From Sphingomonas donggukensis (GTDB lineage: Bacteria > Pseudomonadota > Alphaproteobacteria > Sphingomonadales > Sphingomonadaceae), in NCBI RefSeq assembly GCF_023674425.1, contig NZ_CP098401.1, positions 434,001 to 498,000 of the forward strand: a stretch of 64,000 bases of DNA. Reading direction: 5' to 3'. Positions 10,142-17,149 of the stretch are shown in pieces. Position numbers and translations under genes: made by a program. Each line of letters starts with the position of its first letter. The stretch's first letter is position 1. The notes under the pieces were generated by a model. The model saw only the letters and a list, made by a program, of their open reading frames with translations. It was not told the origin of the DNA and searched no databases.

Positions 10142-11049
10142 TTCCTGCGCTCCAGGACATAGTCCGCGATGGCGCGGAGCAGGTCGGCTTCGGTACCGTA
10201 GCTGCGCAGATGCTGGTGCGCCTGGTCGACGAGCATCCGCGCCTGTTCGCGTGCGCGATCGATGCCGAGCAGCGAGAGGAAGGTTTCCTTGCCCGCCTCG
10301 GCATCCTTGCGCAGCGCCTTGCCGGCCAGCGCCTCGTCCCCCTCGGCATCGAGCAGGTCGTCGGCGATCTGGAAGGCGAGGCCGATGTCGCGGGCGTAGC
10401 CGCGCAGGCCGGTGCGCCCCTCGGGCGGGACGCGGCCCAGGATCGCCCCCGCCTCCACCGCGCAGGCGATCAGCGCGCCGGTCTTCATGCCCTGCAGGCG
10501 GGTGACGGTGGCGAGGTCGAACTGTTCGCTCTCGGCCTTCAGGTCCATCATCTGGCCGCCCGCCATGCCCGCGGGGCCGGCGGCGCGGGCGAGGTCGGCA
10601 ACCAGCTCGATGCGGACGAACGGGTCGGGATGGGTTTCGGGGTCGGCGAGGATCTCGAACGCCAGGTCGTGGAGGCAGTCGCCGGCAAGGATCGCCGCCG
10701 CTTCGCCGAACGCCTTGTGCGCGGTCGGCTTGCCGCGGCGCAGGTCGTCGTCGTCCATCGCCGGCAAATCGTCGTGGATCAGGCTGTAGACGTGGATGCA
10801 CTCGATCGCGGTCCCGGCGCGGACGGCGCAGGTGCGGTCGACCGCGAACAGGTCGGCAGTGGCCGTCGTCAGCAGCGGGCGCAGGCGCTTGCCCCCACCG
10901 ATCGCGGAATGGCGCATGGCGTGGTACAGGTCGCCGCGGGCGTCGTCGGGGACGGGCAGCAGTTGGTCGAACTGGCGATCGACCTCGACCGCGATGTCGC
11001 GCAGCGCCGGTTCGAGCAGCGCGGACGGAGCGGTCACGCCGGCGATCAT
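10138..11049 (-). CDS. ispA: Polyprenyl synthetase, farnesyl diphosphate synthase type
   Basis: A 303-residue isoprenoid chain elongase condensing isopentenyl diphosphate with allylic diphosphates, feeding quinone, undecaprenyl and carotenoid synthesis. Both Asp-rich motifs are seen: first DDLPAMDDDDLRRG (residues about 85-98), second QIADDLLDAEGDE (about 225-237), plus GGKRLRP and GGQMMDL. The first motif has two residues between the Asp pairs, as in bacterial FPP synthases. ATG 11049 overlaps the xseB stop by four bases, and its stop overlaps coaD, so the whole unit is coupled. Chain-length specificity (FPP rather than GGPP) is inferred. Confidence 0.92.
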   Translation of the reverse strand: MIAGVTAPSALLEPALRDIAVEVDRQFDQLLPVPDDARGDLYHAMRHSAIGGGKRLRPLLTTATADLFAVDRTCAVRAGTAIECIHVYSLIHDDLPAMDDDDLRRGKPTAHKAFGEAAAILAGDCLHDLAFEILADPETHPDPFVRIELVADLARAAGPAGMAGGQMMDLKAESEQFDLATVTRLQGMKTGALIACAVEAGAILGRVPPEGRTGLRGYARDIGLAFQIADDLLDAEGDEALAGKALRKDAEAGKETFLSLLGIDRAREQARMLVDQAHQHLRSYGTEADLLRAIADYVLERRK

Positions 11050-11291
11050 CCGGCGGCGAATGGGGTGGTGCCGGTCGCGCGACCATCGGCATCGGTGCGG
11101 ATCGCCTCGATCCGGGCCTGCGCCGCGTTCAGCCGCGCATCGCACTGGCGGCGCAGCAGGTCACCGCGCGCGTAGAGATCAATCGCCTCCTGCAAGGGCG
11201 CGGTGCCGGTTTCGAGCCGCCCGACGATCGTCTCGAGCTCCTTCAACGCGTCCTCGAACGAGAGCGTTTCGATCGTGCTGTCCTCTGCCAT
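11046..11291 (-). CDS. xseB: Exodeoxyribonuclease VII small subunit
   Basis: An 81-residue helical subunit that, in several copies, binds XseA to form the single-strand-specific nuclease used in repair. The family motif LSFEDALKELETIVGRLETG (residues 10-29) is followed by LQEAIDLYARGDLLRRQC. It heads the operon with the prenyl synthase; the xseB-ispA pairing is widespread in Proteobacteria. ATG 11291 is chosen because it gives the usual family N-terminus. Confidence 0.95.
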   Translation of the reverse strand: MAEDSTIETLSFEDALKELETIVGRLETGTAPLQEAIDLYARGDLLRRQCDARLNAAQARIEAIRTDADGRATGTTPFAAG

Positions 11292-11374
11292 GCCCGACCT
11301 ATGCGGCAGGGGCGGATCGCTTTGCAACCCAAAGCACGGGCGTGACGTTTGGGCGGGCAAGGATGGAGTACGGC

Positions 11375-12733
11375 ATGTTCAAGAGCATCAACCCGGCGAC
11401 CGGAGAGACGATCGCGACCCATGCGCCGCTGAGCGCCGCGGAGATCGAGGCGAAGGTGGCGGCGGCGCATGCCGGGTACGCGCGGTGGCGGACGAGTGCT
11501 TACGCCGAGCGAACCGCGTTGCTGTCACGGATCGGCGATGCGTTCGAGGCGAACAAGAGTGCGCTCGCCGAGATGGCGGTGCGGGAGATGGGCAAGACGC
11601 TGAAATCCGCGGTCGCCGAGGTCGAGAAGTGCGTGAGCGGTTTCCGCTACTACGCCGAGCATGGTCCGGCGCTGCTGTCCGATACCGAAGTGCAGACCGC
11701 GAGCGGGAGCACCACCGCGCGGTGGCTGCCGATGGGGCCGGTGCTGGCGGTGATGCCGTGGAATTTCCCGTACTGGCAGGTGGTCCGTTTCATGGCGCCG
11801 GCGATCATGGCGGGGAATGTCGGGCTGCTGAAGCACGCCTCGCTGACGCAAGGGTGTGCTGCGCTGATCGAGGATATCGTGCGGCAGGCGGGAGCGCCCG
11901 ACGGGGTGTTCCAGAACCTGGCGATCCCCTCGGACGCAGTGGGCGGGCTGATCGCCGACGATCGTATCGTCGCGGTGACGCTGACCGGCAGCGAGGGCGC
12001 CGGGATGAAGGTGGCCGAGGCGGCGGGCCGTGCGCTGAAGAAAGTGGTGCTGGAACTGGGCGGATCGGACCCGTTCATCGTCATGCCGTCTGCCGACGTG
12101 GCGAAGGCGGCGAAGGTCGCGGTGACGGCGCGGACGCAGAACGCCGGCCAGTCGTGCATCTGCGCAAAACGCTTCATCGTGCACGCGGACGTGCATGACG
12201 ATTTTCTCGCGCGCTTTTCCGACGGAATGCAGGCGGTCAAAATCGACGATCCGATGACGGACGGCACCGATATGGGTCCGCTTTCCAGCGTCGAGCAGCG
12301 CGATACGGTCGTTTCGCAAATTGCCGAGGCGGAAGGCGAAGGCGCGCGGCTGCTGTTCGGCGGCGAGGCAATCGACCGCGCAGGAGCGTGGATGACGCCG
12401 GGCGTACTGGTCGATGTGCCGCCCGAGGGTGCGTTCGCCAAGCAGGAGATATTCGGCCCGATCGCGATGGTGTTCCGGGTGCCCGATATCGATGCCGCGA
12501 TTGCACTCGCGAACGACGTGCCGTTCGGATTGGGATCGAGCGTGTGGACGACCGAAGCCGCCGAGCAGGAGCGGTTCGCGCGCGAGATCGAGGCCGGGAT
12601 GACCGCGGTGAACGCGATGCTGGCGTCGGTGCCCGAAGCTCCCTTCGGCGGCGTCAAACGCTCCGGCCACGGGCGCGAACTGGGGCCGTGGGGGCTGCAC
12701 GAATTCATGAACCTGAAGGCGGTGATGCGGTAG
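11375..12733 (+). CDS. NAD(P)-dependent succinate-semialdehyde dehydrogenase family protein
   Basis: A 452-residue aldehyde dehydrogenase. It begins FKSINPATGETI, the usual start of the short SSADH subgroup. Catalytic residues are visible: Asn in MPWNFPYWQ, Glu in VLELGGSDPFIV and Cys in NAGQSCICAKR, with the C-terminal EAPFGGVKRSGHGRELG. It oxidises succinate semialdehyde to succinate in 4-aminobutyrate or related catabolism; related semialdehydes are possible substrates. ATG 11375 is preferred over ATG 11363 because GGAG lies six bases before it. No GABA aminotransferase is nearby. Confidence 0.93.
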   Translation: MFKSINPATGETIATHAPLSAAEIEAKVAAAHAGYARWRTSAYAERTALLSRIGDAFEANKSALAEMAVREMGKTLKSAVAEVEKCVSGFRYYAEHGPALLSDTEVQTASGSTTARWLPMGPVLAVMPWNFPYWQVVRFMAPAIMAGNVGLLKHASLTQGCAALIEDIVRQAGAPDGVFQNLAIPSDAVGGLIADDRIVAVTLTGSEGAGMKVAEAAGRALKKVVLELGGSDPFIVMPSADVAKAAKVAVTARTQNAGQSCICAKRFIVHADVHDDFLARFSDGMQAVKIDDPMTDGTDMGPLSSVEQRDTVVSQIAEAEGEGARLLFGGEAIDRAGAWMTPGVLVDVPPEGAFAKQEIFGPIAMVFRVPDIDAAIALANDVPFGLGSSVWTTEAAEQERFAREIEAGMTAVNAMLASVPEAPFGGVKRSGHGRELGPWGLHEFMNLKAVMR

Positions 12734-12764
12734 CGGGTCCGGCGGATCATGCTATAAGCGTCAG

Positions 12765-13019
12765 ATGGCCGACCGCGATCCCGAGATCAATCTGGGCGAA
12801 TACACCGAACGCGCCGCGCGTTTTGTCGCGGGCGGGGCGTTCGAATCGATCGACCATGTCGTCGAGGCGGCGCTGAACGCGCTCGAGCGGCAGCAGGAAG
12901 CGTTCAACGCGATCGTGCGGGAGAAGATCGCCGAGGCGCTGGCGGACCCGCGACCTTCTGTCTCGATGGAAGAGGCATTTCGGCAGCTGGACGAGGCCAA
13001 GGCACGACGCCGCGCGTGA
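12765..13019 (+). CDS. ParD-like antitoxin
   Basis: An 84-residue protein with the ribbon-helix-helix style N-terminus of ParD antitoxins (EINLGEYTERAARFVAGGAF, then ESIDHVVEAALNALE) and a charged C-terminal helix that would wrap the toxin. It overlaps the ParE-like toxin by GTGA, the usual order with antitoxin first. A TATAAG hexamer at 12753-12758 ends six bases before the ATG, which would put transcription initiation at the start codon itself, so the message may be leaderless. The pair probably autoregulates. Confidence 0.82.
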   Translation: MADRDPEINLGEYTERAARFVAGGAFESIDHVVEAALNALERQQEAFNAIVREKIAEALADPRPSVSMEEAFRQLDEAKARRRA

Positions 13020-13309
13020 TCGTTCGCTTTTCGGGGGTCGCCGTGGCCGACCTCGATTCTCTCAGCATCTATATCGAGGCAGTAGCCAGTCGCGCGGGTG
13101 CGGACGCGTATGACAGGAGGATTCGCGCCAAGATCGCAACGCTCGCCGATTTTCCGAACCGTGGCACGGACCGGTCTGTTTTCGGAAAAGGCTATCGCTC
13201 GATCACTTTCGAGCGACGCCAGATCATCTTCTACCGGATCGACGACGACATCGTGACGATAGCTCGGGTTCTATCCGCCGACCGCGATCTACGCGGCTTC
13301 ACCCTCTGA
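13016..13309 (+). CDS. ParE/RelE-superfamily toxin
   Basis: A 97-residue toxin. Family features are the N-terminal helix hairpin (VADLDSLSIYIEAVAS), LADFPNRGTDRSVFGKGYRS (the LxxFPxxG motif), RRQIIFYRIDDDIVTIARVLSADRD and the typical C-terminus. The GTG start at 13016 overlaps the antitoxin stop. ParE proteins poison gyrase, RelE proteins cleave mRNA on the ribosome; sequence features are closer to ParE, but the target is inferred. Its last 21 bases overlap the 3' end of the convergent acyl-CoA ligase gene. Confidence 0.85.
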   Translation: MIVRFSGVAVADLDSLSIYIEAVASRAGADAYDRRIRAKIATLADFPNRGTDRSVFGKGYRSITFERRQIIFYRIDDDIVTIARVLSADRDLRGFTL

Positions 13310-15016
13310 CATCACCTCGGCCAGCAAGTCCTTTCGGCTGAGCTTGCCGATCATCGTTTTGGGCATCGTCAGGCGCACCACCACCTGATCGACGCGTTCG
13401 TGCTTGCCGAGTTGTGGATTGAGCCACGCCGCGAGCGCCGCGCCCGCGTCGTCGAAGCCGTCGTTCAGCGTGACGTAGGCGCGGGGGACTTCGCCGCGGT
13501 AGGTGTCGGGCAGGCCGATGACCAGCGCCTCCTTCACCGCGGGGTGGTGGTGGAGCAGCGCCTCGATCTGGCTGGGGAAGACCTTGAAGCCCCCGACCGC
13601 GATCATGTCCTTCAGCCGGTCGACGATGCGGATGAAGCCTTCCGCATCGATCGTGCCGACATCGCCGGTGCGCAGCCAGCGGGTGCCGGCGGCGTCGGTG
13701 ACGAACACCTCGGCATCGGCGTCGGGCCTCTGCCAGTAGCCGGCCATGATCTGCGGGCCGGCCAGCACGATCTCTCCGGGCTCGCCGACTGGCGGCGGGC
13801 GGGTCGGGTCTTCCTTATCGACCAGGCGCACGCGTGTGGCGGCCAGCGGCTGGCCGATCGTGCCGGGATGCTGCGGCCCGGCGTAGGGATTGCACGAGAC
13901 CACCCCCGAGCTTTCGGACAGGCCGTAGCCCTCGATCACGGTGGCGCCGGTCGCGGCCTCGAACTTCGACTTCAATTCCGCCGACAGCGGCGCGCCGCCC
14001 GAGATGCAGTAGCGCAGCGAGGCGAAGTCGGTGTGTCCGCACTTCGGATGGTCGAGCAGAGCCTGGTACATCGTCGGCACGCCGGGCAGGGCGCGCGGCT
14101 TCGTCCGGGCGATCGCGGCCAGCACCTGTCCCGCCTCGAAACGCGGCAGCATCACGATCTCTCCGCCGGTGCACACCGTCCGGTTGAGGACGCAGGTGTT
14201 GGCGAAGACGTGGAAGAAGGGCAGCACGCCGAGCACGCTGTCGGGCGTCTGCGGATCGGGGTCGAGGGCTGCGACCTGACGCGCGTTGGCCGACAGGTTC
14301 TGGTGGGTCAGCACCGCGCCCTTGGGCACGCCGGTGGTGCCCCCGGTGTACTGGATCAGCGCGACGTCGCGCGCCGGATCGATCGCGGGCGTCACGCAGG
14401 CGCCGTCGTTGGCGATCAGCGCGGAAAAGGCCGTGATCCGCGCGTCGTCGGGCCGCGCGGCGACCTCGCTCTTGCGGAACATGCGGTAGAAGAACGACTT
14501 GGTCGCCGGCAGCGCGCCCGCGACCGAGCCGACGACCAGCCGTTCGAGCGCGCTCTGCTCCAGCACCTTGACCGCGGTCGGCAGCAGCGCGGTTGCCGAG
14601 AGCGTGAACAACAGCCGGGTTCCCGAATCCGCGACCTGATGGGCGAGTTCGTCGACGGTGTAGAGCGGCGAGAAATTGACGACAGTCGCGCCGAGTTTGA
14701 GGATGCCGTAATAGGCCGCGACATAGTGGGGGACGTTGGGCAGGAAGAGCCCGATGCGGTCGCCGCGGCCATAGCCCAGCGCCTTCAGCCCGCAGGCGAC
14801 GCGGTTGGCGCCGTCCTGCGTCTCGCCATAGCTGTAGCGGCGGCCGAGGAAGTCGATGAGCGGGGCGTCAGGCGCGCGCGTCGCGCTGGCGTCGAACAGA
14901 TCGACCATCGAGAGCGGCGGAAAATCGCGATCCCAGGCGCCGGGATGAAGGAACGCGCTGCGCCAGATGGCTTCCGGGTCGGCGGGTTCGGGTGCGGCGG
15001 TCTCGGAATCGCTCAT
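13289..15016 (-). CDS. Long-chain fatty acid--CoA ligase (AMP-forming)
   Basis: A 575-residue acyl-CoA synthetase of the ANL superfamily, activating fatty acids through an acyl-AMP. Motifs are IQYTGGTTGVPKGAVLTHQN (P-loop-like A3), VIEGYGLSESSGVVSCNP (A5), the adenylate Asp in WLRTGDVG, and IVDRLKDMIAVGGFKVFPSQ (A8 hinge), with a C-terminal catalytic Lys in MIGKLSRKDL. ATG 15016 is chosen over upstream codons because it gives the usual short acidic leader. The 3' end overlaps the ParE-like gene by 21 bases. It is monocistronic or transcribed from the small ORF region upstream. Confidence 0.93.
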   Translation of the reverse strand: MSDSETAAPEPADPEAIWRSAFLHPGAWDRDFPPLSMVDLFDASATRAPDAPLIDFLGRRYSYGETQDGANRVACGLKALGYGRGDRIGLFLPNVPHYVAAYYGILKLGATVVNFSPLYTVDELAHQVADSGTRLLFTLSATALLPTAVKVLEQSALERLVVGSVAGALPATKSFFYRMFRKSEVAARPDDARITAFSALIANDGACVTPAIDPARDVALIQYTGGTTGVPKGAVLTHQNLSANARQVAALDPDPQTPDSVLGVLPFFHVFANTCVLNRTVCTGGEIVMLPRFEAGQVLAAIARTKPRALPGVPTMYQALLDHPKCGHTDFASLRYCISGGAPLSAELKSKFEAATGATVIEGYGLSESSGVVSCNPYAGPQHPGTIGQPLAATRVRLVDKEDPTRPPPVGEPGEIVLAGPQIMAGYWQRPDADAEVFVTDAAGTRWLRTGDVGTIDAEGFIRIVDRLKDMIAVGGFKVFPSQIEALLHHHPAVKEALVIGLPDTYRGEVPRAYVTLNDGFDDAGAALAAWLNPQLGKHERVDQVVVRLTMPKTMIGKLSRKDLLAEVMSEGEAA

Positions 15017-15059
15017 TGACACAGGTGTAAGTTGCTTGCCGCGCGCGGGCAAGCACCGC

Positions 15060-15260
15060 TCAGCGGGTCGCGACCTCCGCCGACCAGGTCACCAGCACCT
15101 TCACCGCCATCACGCCCAGGTCGACCGCGGCCTGGAAGCGGCGCGGGGCGACATCGGCGATGTCGTGGGTTTCGATGCGGATGTCGGCGGTCGGATGCGG
15201 AGTCAGCGCGATCAGCGCCAGTGCGGCGGCGACGACGATGGCGGTGCGGCGCTTGTCCAT
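15060..15260 (-). CDS. Small hypothetical protein with N-terminal hydrophobic segment
   Basis: A 66-residue frame with a short basic start (MDKRR), one hydrophobic stretch (residues 7-20) that could be a signal anchor, and a soluble part HDIADVAPRRFQAAVDLGVM ending in VATR. It lies between the diguanylate cyclase and the acyl-CoA ligase, in the same direction as both. No convincing ribosome site precedes the ATG, so the gene call rests on position, a plausible protein sequence and the absence of any other gene there. Function unknown. Confidence 0.5.
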   Translation of the reverse strand: MDKRRTAIVVAAALALIALTPHPTADIRIETHDIADVAPRRFQAAVDLGVMAVKVLVTWSAEVATR

Positions 15261-15302
15261 GAAGGGACGGTACAGCGCGGCGAGCCGTGCGCCAAGCGGA
15301 TT

Positions 15303-17009
15303 TCAGGCGGCGCTGGCGATGGGCGGATCGGGCGTCAGCGGCGCTGCGCGGCGGGCGCGGTCGCGGCCCGCGGTCTTCGCCTCGAACAGCGCGCGGTCGG
15401 CGCTGCGGTACAGGCGTTTCCAGTCGAGTTCGGTGTCGAGCGACCCCGAACAGCTGCCGATGCTGGACGTGACGGTCAGGTCGAAGGGCATGCGCGCAGC
15501 GCGCAGCGCGGCCAGGATGCGATCCGCCTCCAGCGCGATATCGGCGTCCAGCACGATCGCGAATTCCTCGCCCCCGATCCGCGCGACGACGGCGCCGGTC
15601 GGGATCGCTTGGCGCAGGGTGCGGGCGAAGACGCGCAGCACTTCGTCCCCGCCGTCGTGGCCGAGGGTTTCGTTGACCGCCTTGAAATGATCGATGTCGA
15701 TGACGTGCAGCGTCTGGATGCCGCGGCGCCCGATCGACTGGGCCAGGAACGCGCGGCGGTTGAGCAGGCCGGTGAGCGGGTCGGCATCGGCCAGCAGGCG
15801 CGCGGCGGTTTCGCTGGCGAGTGCCTCGTCCCGCTCGCGGCTGAGCATCTGCACGCGATAGGCGATCGCGATGCTCGACACGAGCGCCTCGAACGCGAGC
15901 GAGAAGACGGTCGAATTGTCGAGCCAGAAATTGCTCTGGTACAGGCCCAGCGCCGACAGGATGCGCGCGCCTGCGAACAGGACCGGCGCCGCCCAGCCGA
16001 GCGAAAACAGCCACAGATAGCTGCTGCCCCGCGTCCAGGCGTTCCACAGGATCGGGATGGTGACGGTGAGGCCGAACAGGAAGATTATCGACGCGATCCG
16101 GTCGGCCACGGGCATGTTGATGTGCGACAGCGCCGCAAAGCAGAAGCCGCTGATCCCCAGCAGCACCGCCGCCACCCAGGTCGTCCGCCCCAGCCAGCCC
16201 GAAAAGACGCGCGGTTCGAAGAAGGCGCGCGCGAACACGATCGCCATGCTCGCCCCCAGGCCCAGCGTCGCATAGTTGATGCGCATGCGGTCGTTGTTGT
16301 CGATCCCCGGAAACGCCCAGGCGAGCGCACCGGAGGACGAGGCCGCGTAGGCAAGCAGCGCCAGGACCATCGCGCAATAGGTCAGTTGGAACCGGTGGCG
16401 CAGCGCCCCCCATAGCGACAGGTTGTAGATCAGGAACGCGATGGCGAGGCCCGCGAACGCCGAATAGATCGCCGCCATCGTGGTATTGGCGTGGGCGCTT
16501 TCCTGCGCATCGGCGATCCGCTGGCCGAAAATGATGCCGCGGGTGTTGGCCGACCCGTCGACGCGCCACAGCAGCCGCGTCACCGGCGCCGCGCGCCACG
16601 GCGGCGCGAATTCCACGATCGCGCCGAGCTGGACGTGGCGCGACACCGTGGTGCTGTCCGTCGCGGTCGTGGCCACCGCGCCGTCGGCATAGACGGTGTG
16701 CAGCGTCAGGCGCTCCTGCCACAGGCTGCCGATGCGGACGCGGATATGGCGCTTGCTGGTGCTGGTCGCGATCGGGGCGGACAGCACCCAATAATCGCCG
16801 GGGCCGAAATCGGTCTGCGGGGTGGTGCAGTCGAACCGTCCCGGCGCCCGCAGCACCGTCGCCGGGGTATCGCCGGGCAGGACGCGCGCGATGCACGTCG
16901 CGAGCGGCGTGCCGGCAAGCCCCGCCTGCGCCGCCGCGGGTTGCGCAAGCATGGCCGTCGCGACCCCGATCAGGGCCAGCAGCGTCCGAACAAGCACATC
17001 CCCCGACAT
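15303..17009 (-). CDS. Membrane diguanylate cyclase with periplasmic sensory domain
   Basis: A 568-residue protein making cyclic-di-GMP. Signal peptide (residues 1-28), a periplasmic beta-rich domain of the 7TMR-DISM extracellular kind (about 30-165, WVLSAPIATSTSKRHIRVRI), seven predicted membrane segments (about 180-375), then a GGDEF domain (about 405-555) with the active-site signature ARIGGEEFAIVL. The substrate-binding region DPLTGLLNRRAF and DIDHFKAVNETLGHDGGDE are intact, so it should be catalytically active. An RxxD inhibitory site is not obvious. A candidate CtrA site lies just upstream. It probably converts an external cue into a motile-to-sessile signal; the ligand is unknown. Confidence 0.93.
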   Translation of the reverse strand: MSGDVLVRTLLALIGVATAMLAQPAAAQAGLAGTPLATCIARVLPGDTPATVLRAPGRFDCTTPQTDFGPGDYWVLSAPIATSTSKRHIRVRIGSLWQERLTLHTVYADGAVATTATDSTTVSRHVQLGAIVEFAPPWRAAPVTRLLWRVDGSANTRGIIFGQRIADAQESAHANTTMAAIYSAFAGLAIAFLIYNLSLWGALRHRFQLTYCAMVLALLAYAASSSGALAWAFPGIDNNDRMRINYATLGLGASMAIVFARAFFEPRVFSGWLGRTTWVAAVLLGISGFCFAALSHINMPVADRIASIIFLFGLTVTIPILWNAWTRGSSYLWLFSLGWAAPVLFAGARILSALGLYQSNFWLDNSTVFSLAFEALVSSIAIAYRVQMLSRERDEALASETAARLLADADPLTGLLNRRAFLAQSIGRRGIQTLHVIDIDHFKAVNETLGHDGGDEVLRVFARTLRQAIPTGAVVARIGGEEFAIVLDADIALEADRILAALRAARMPFDLTVTSSIGSCSGSLDTELDWKRLYRSADRALFEAKTAGRDRARRAAPLTPDPPIASAA

Positions 17010-17033
17010 CGATCCCGTCTAGGTGGGGAAGGG

Positions 17034-17048
17034 CTAATTACCCGTTAA
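17034..17048. promoter_or_regulatory. Candidate CtrA-binding site
   Basis: CTAA-N7-TTAA on the plus strand (TTAA-N7-TTAG on the minus strand), one mismatch from the TTAA-N7-TTAA consensus of the alphaproteobacterial cell-cycle regulator CtrA, centred about 32 bases before the diguanylate cyclase start. A single near-match can occur by chance in any genome, so this is tentative. Confidence 0.35.
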
Positions 17049-17149
17049 GCGGGTCATCCATTAGGATGAGGCTTCGCGCGCGGATCGGTGGCGCGGGATA
17101 GCGTTCAGATTGTGGGCGGATGAAGCCGCGCTCCACCCGCCCGCCAACG

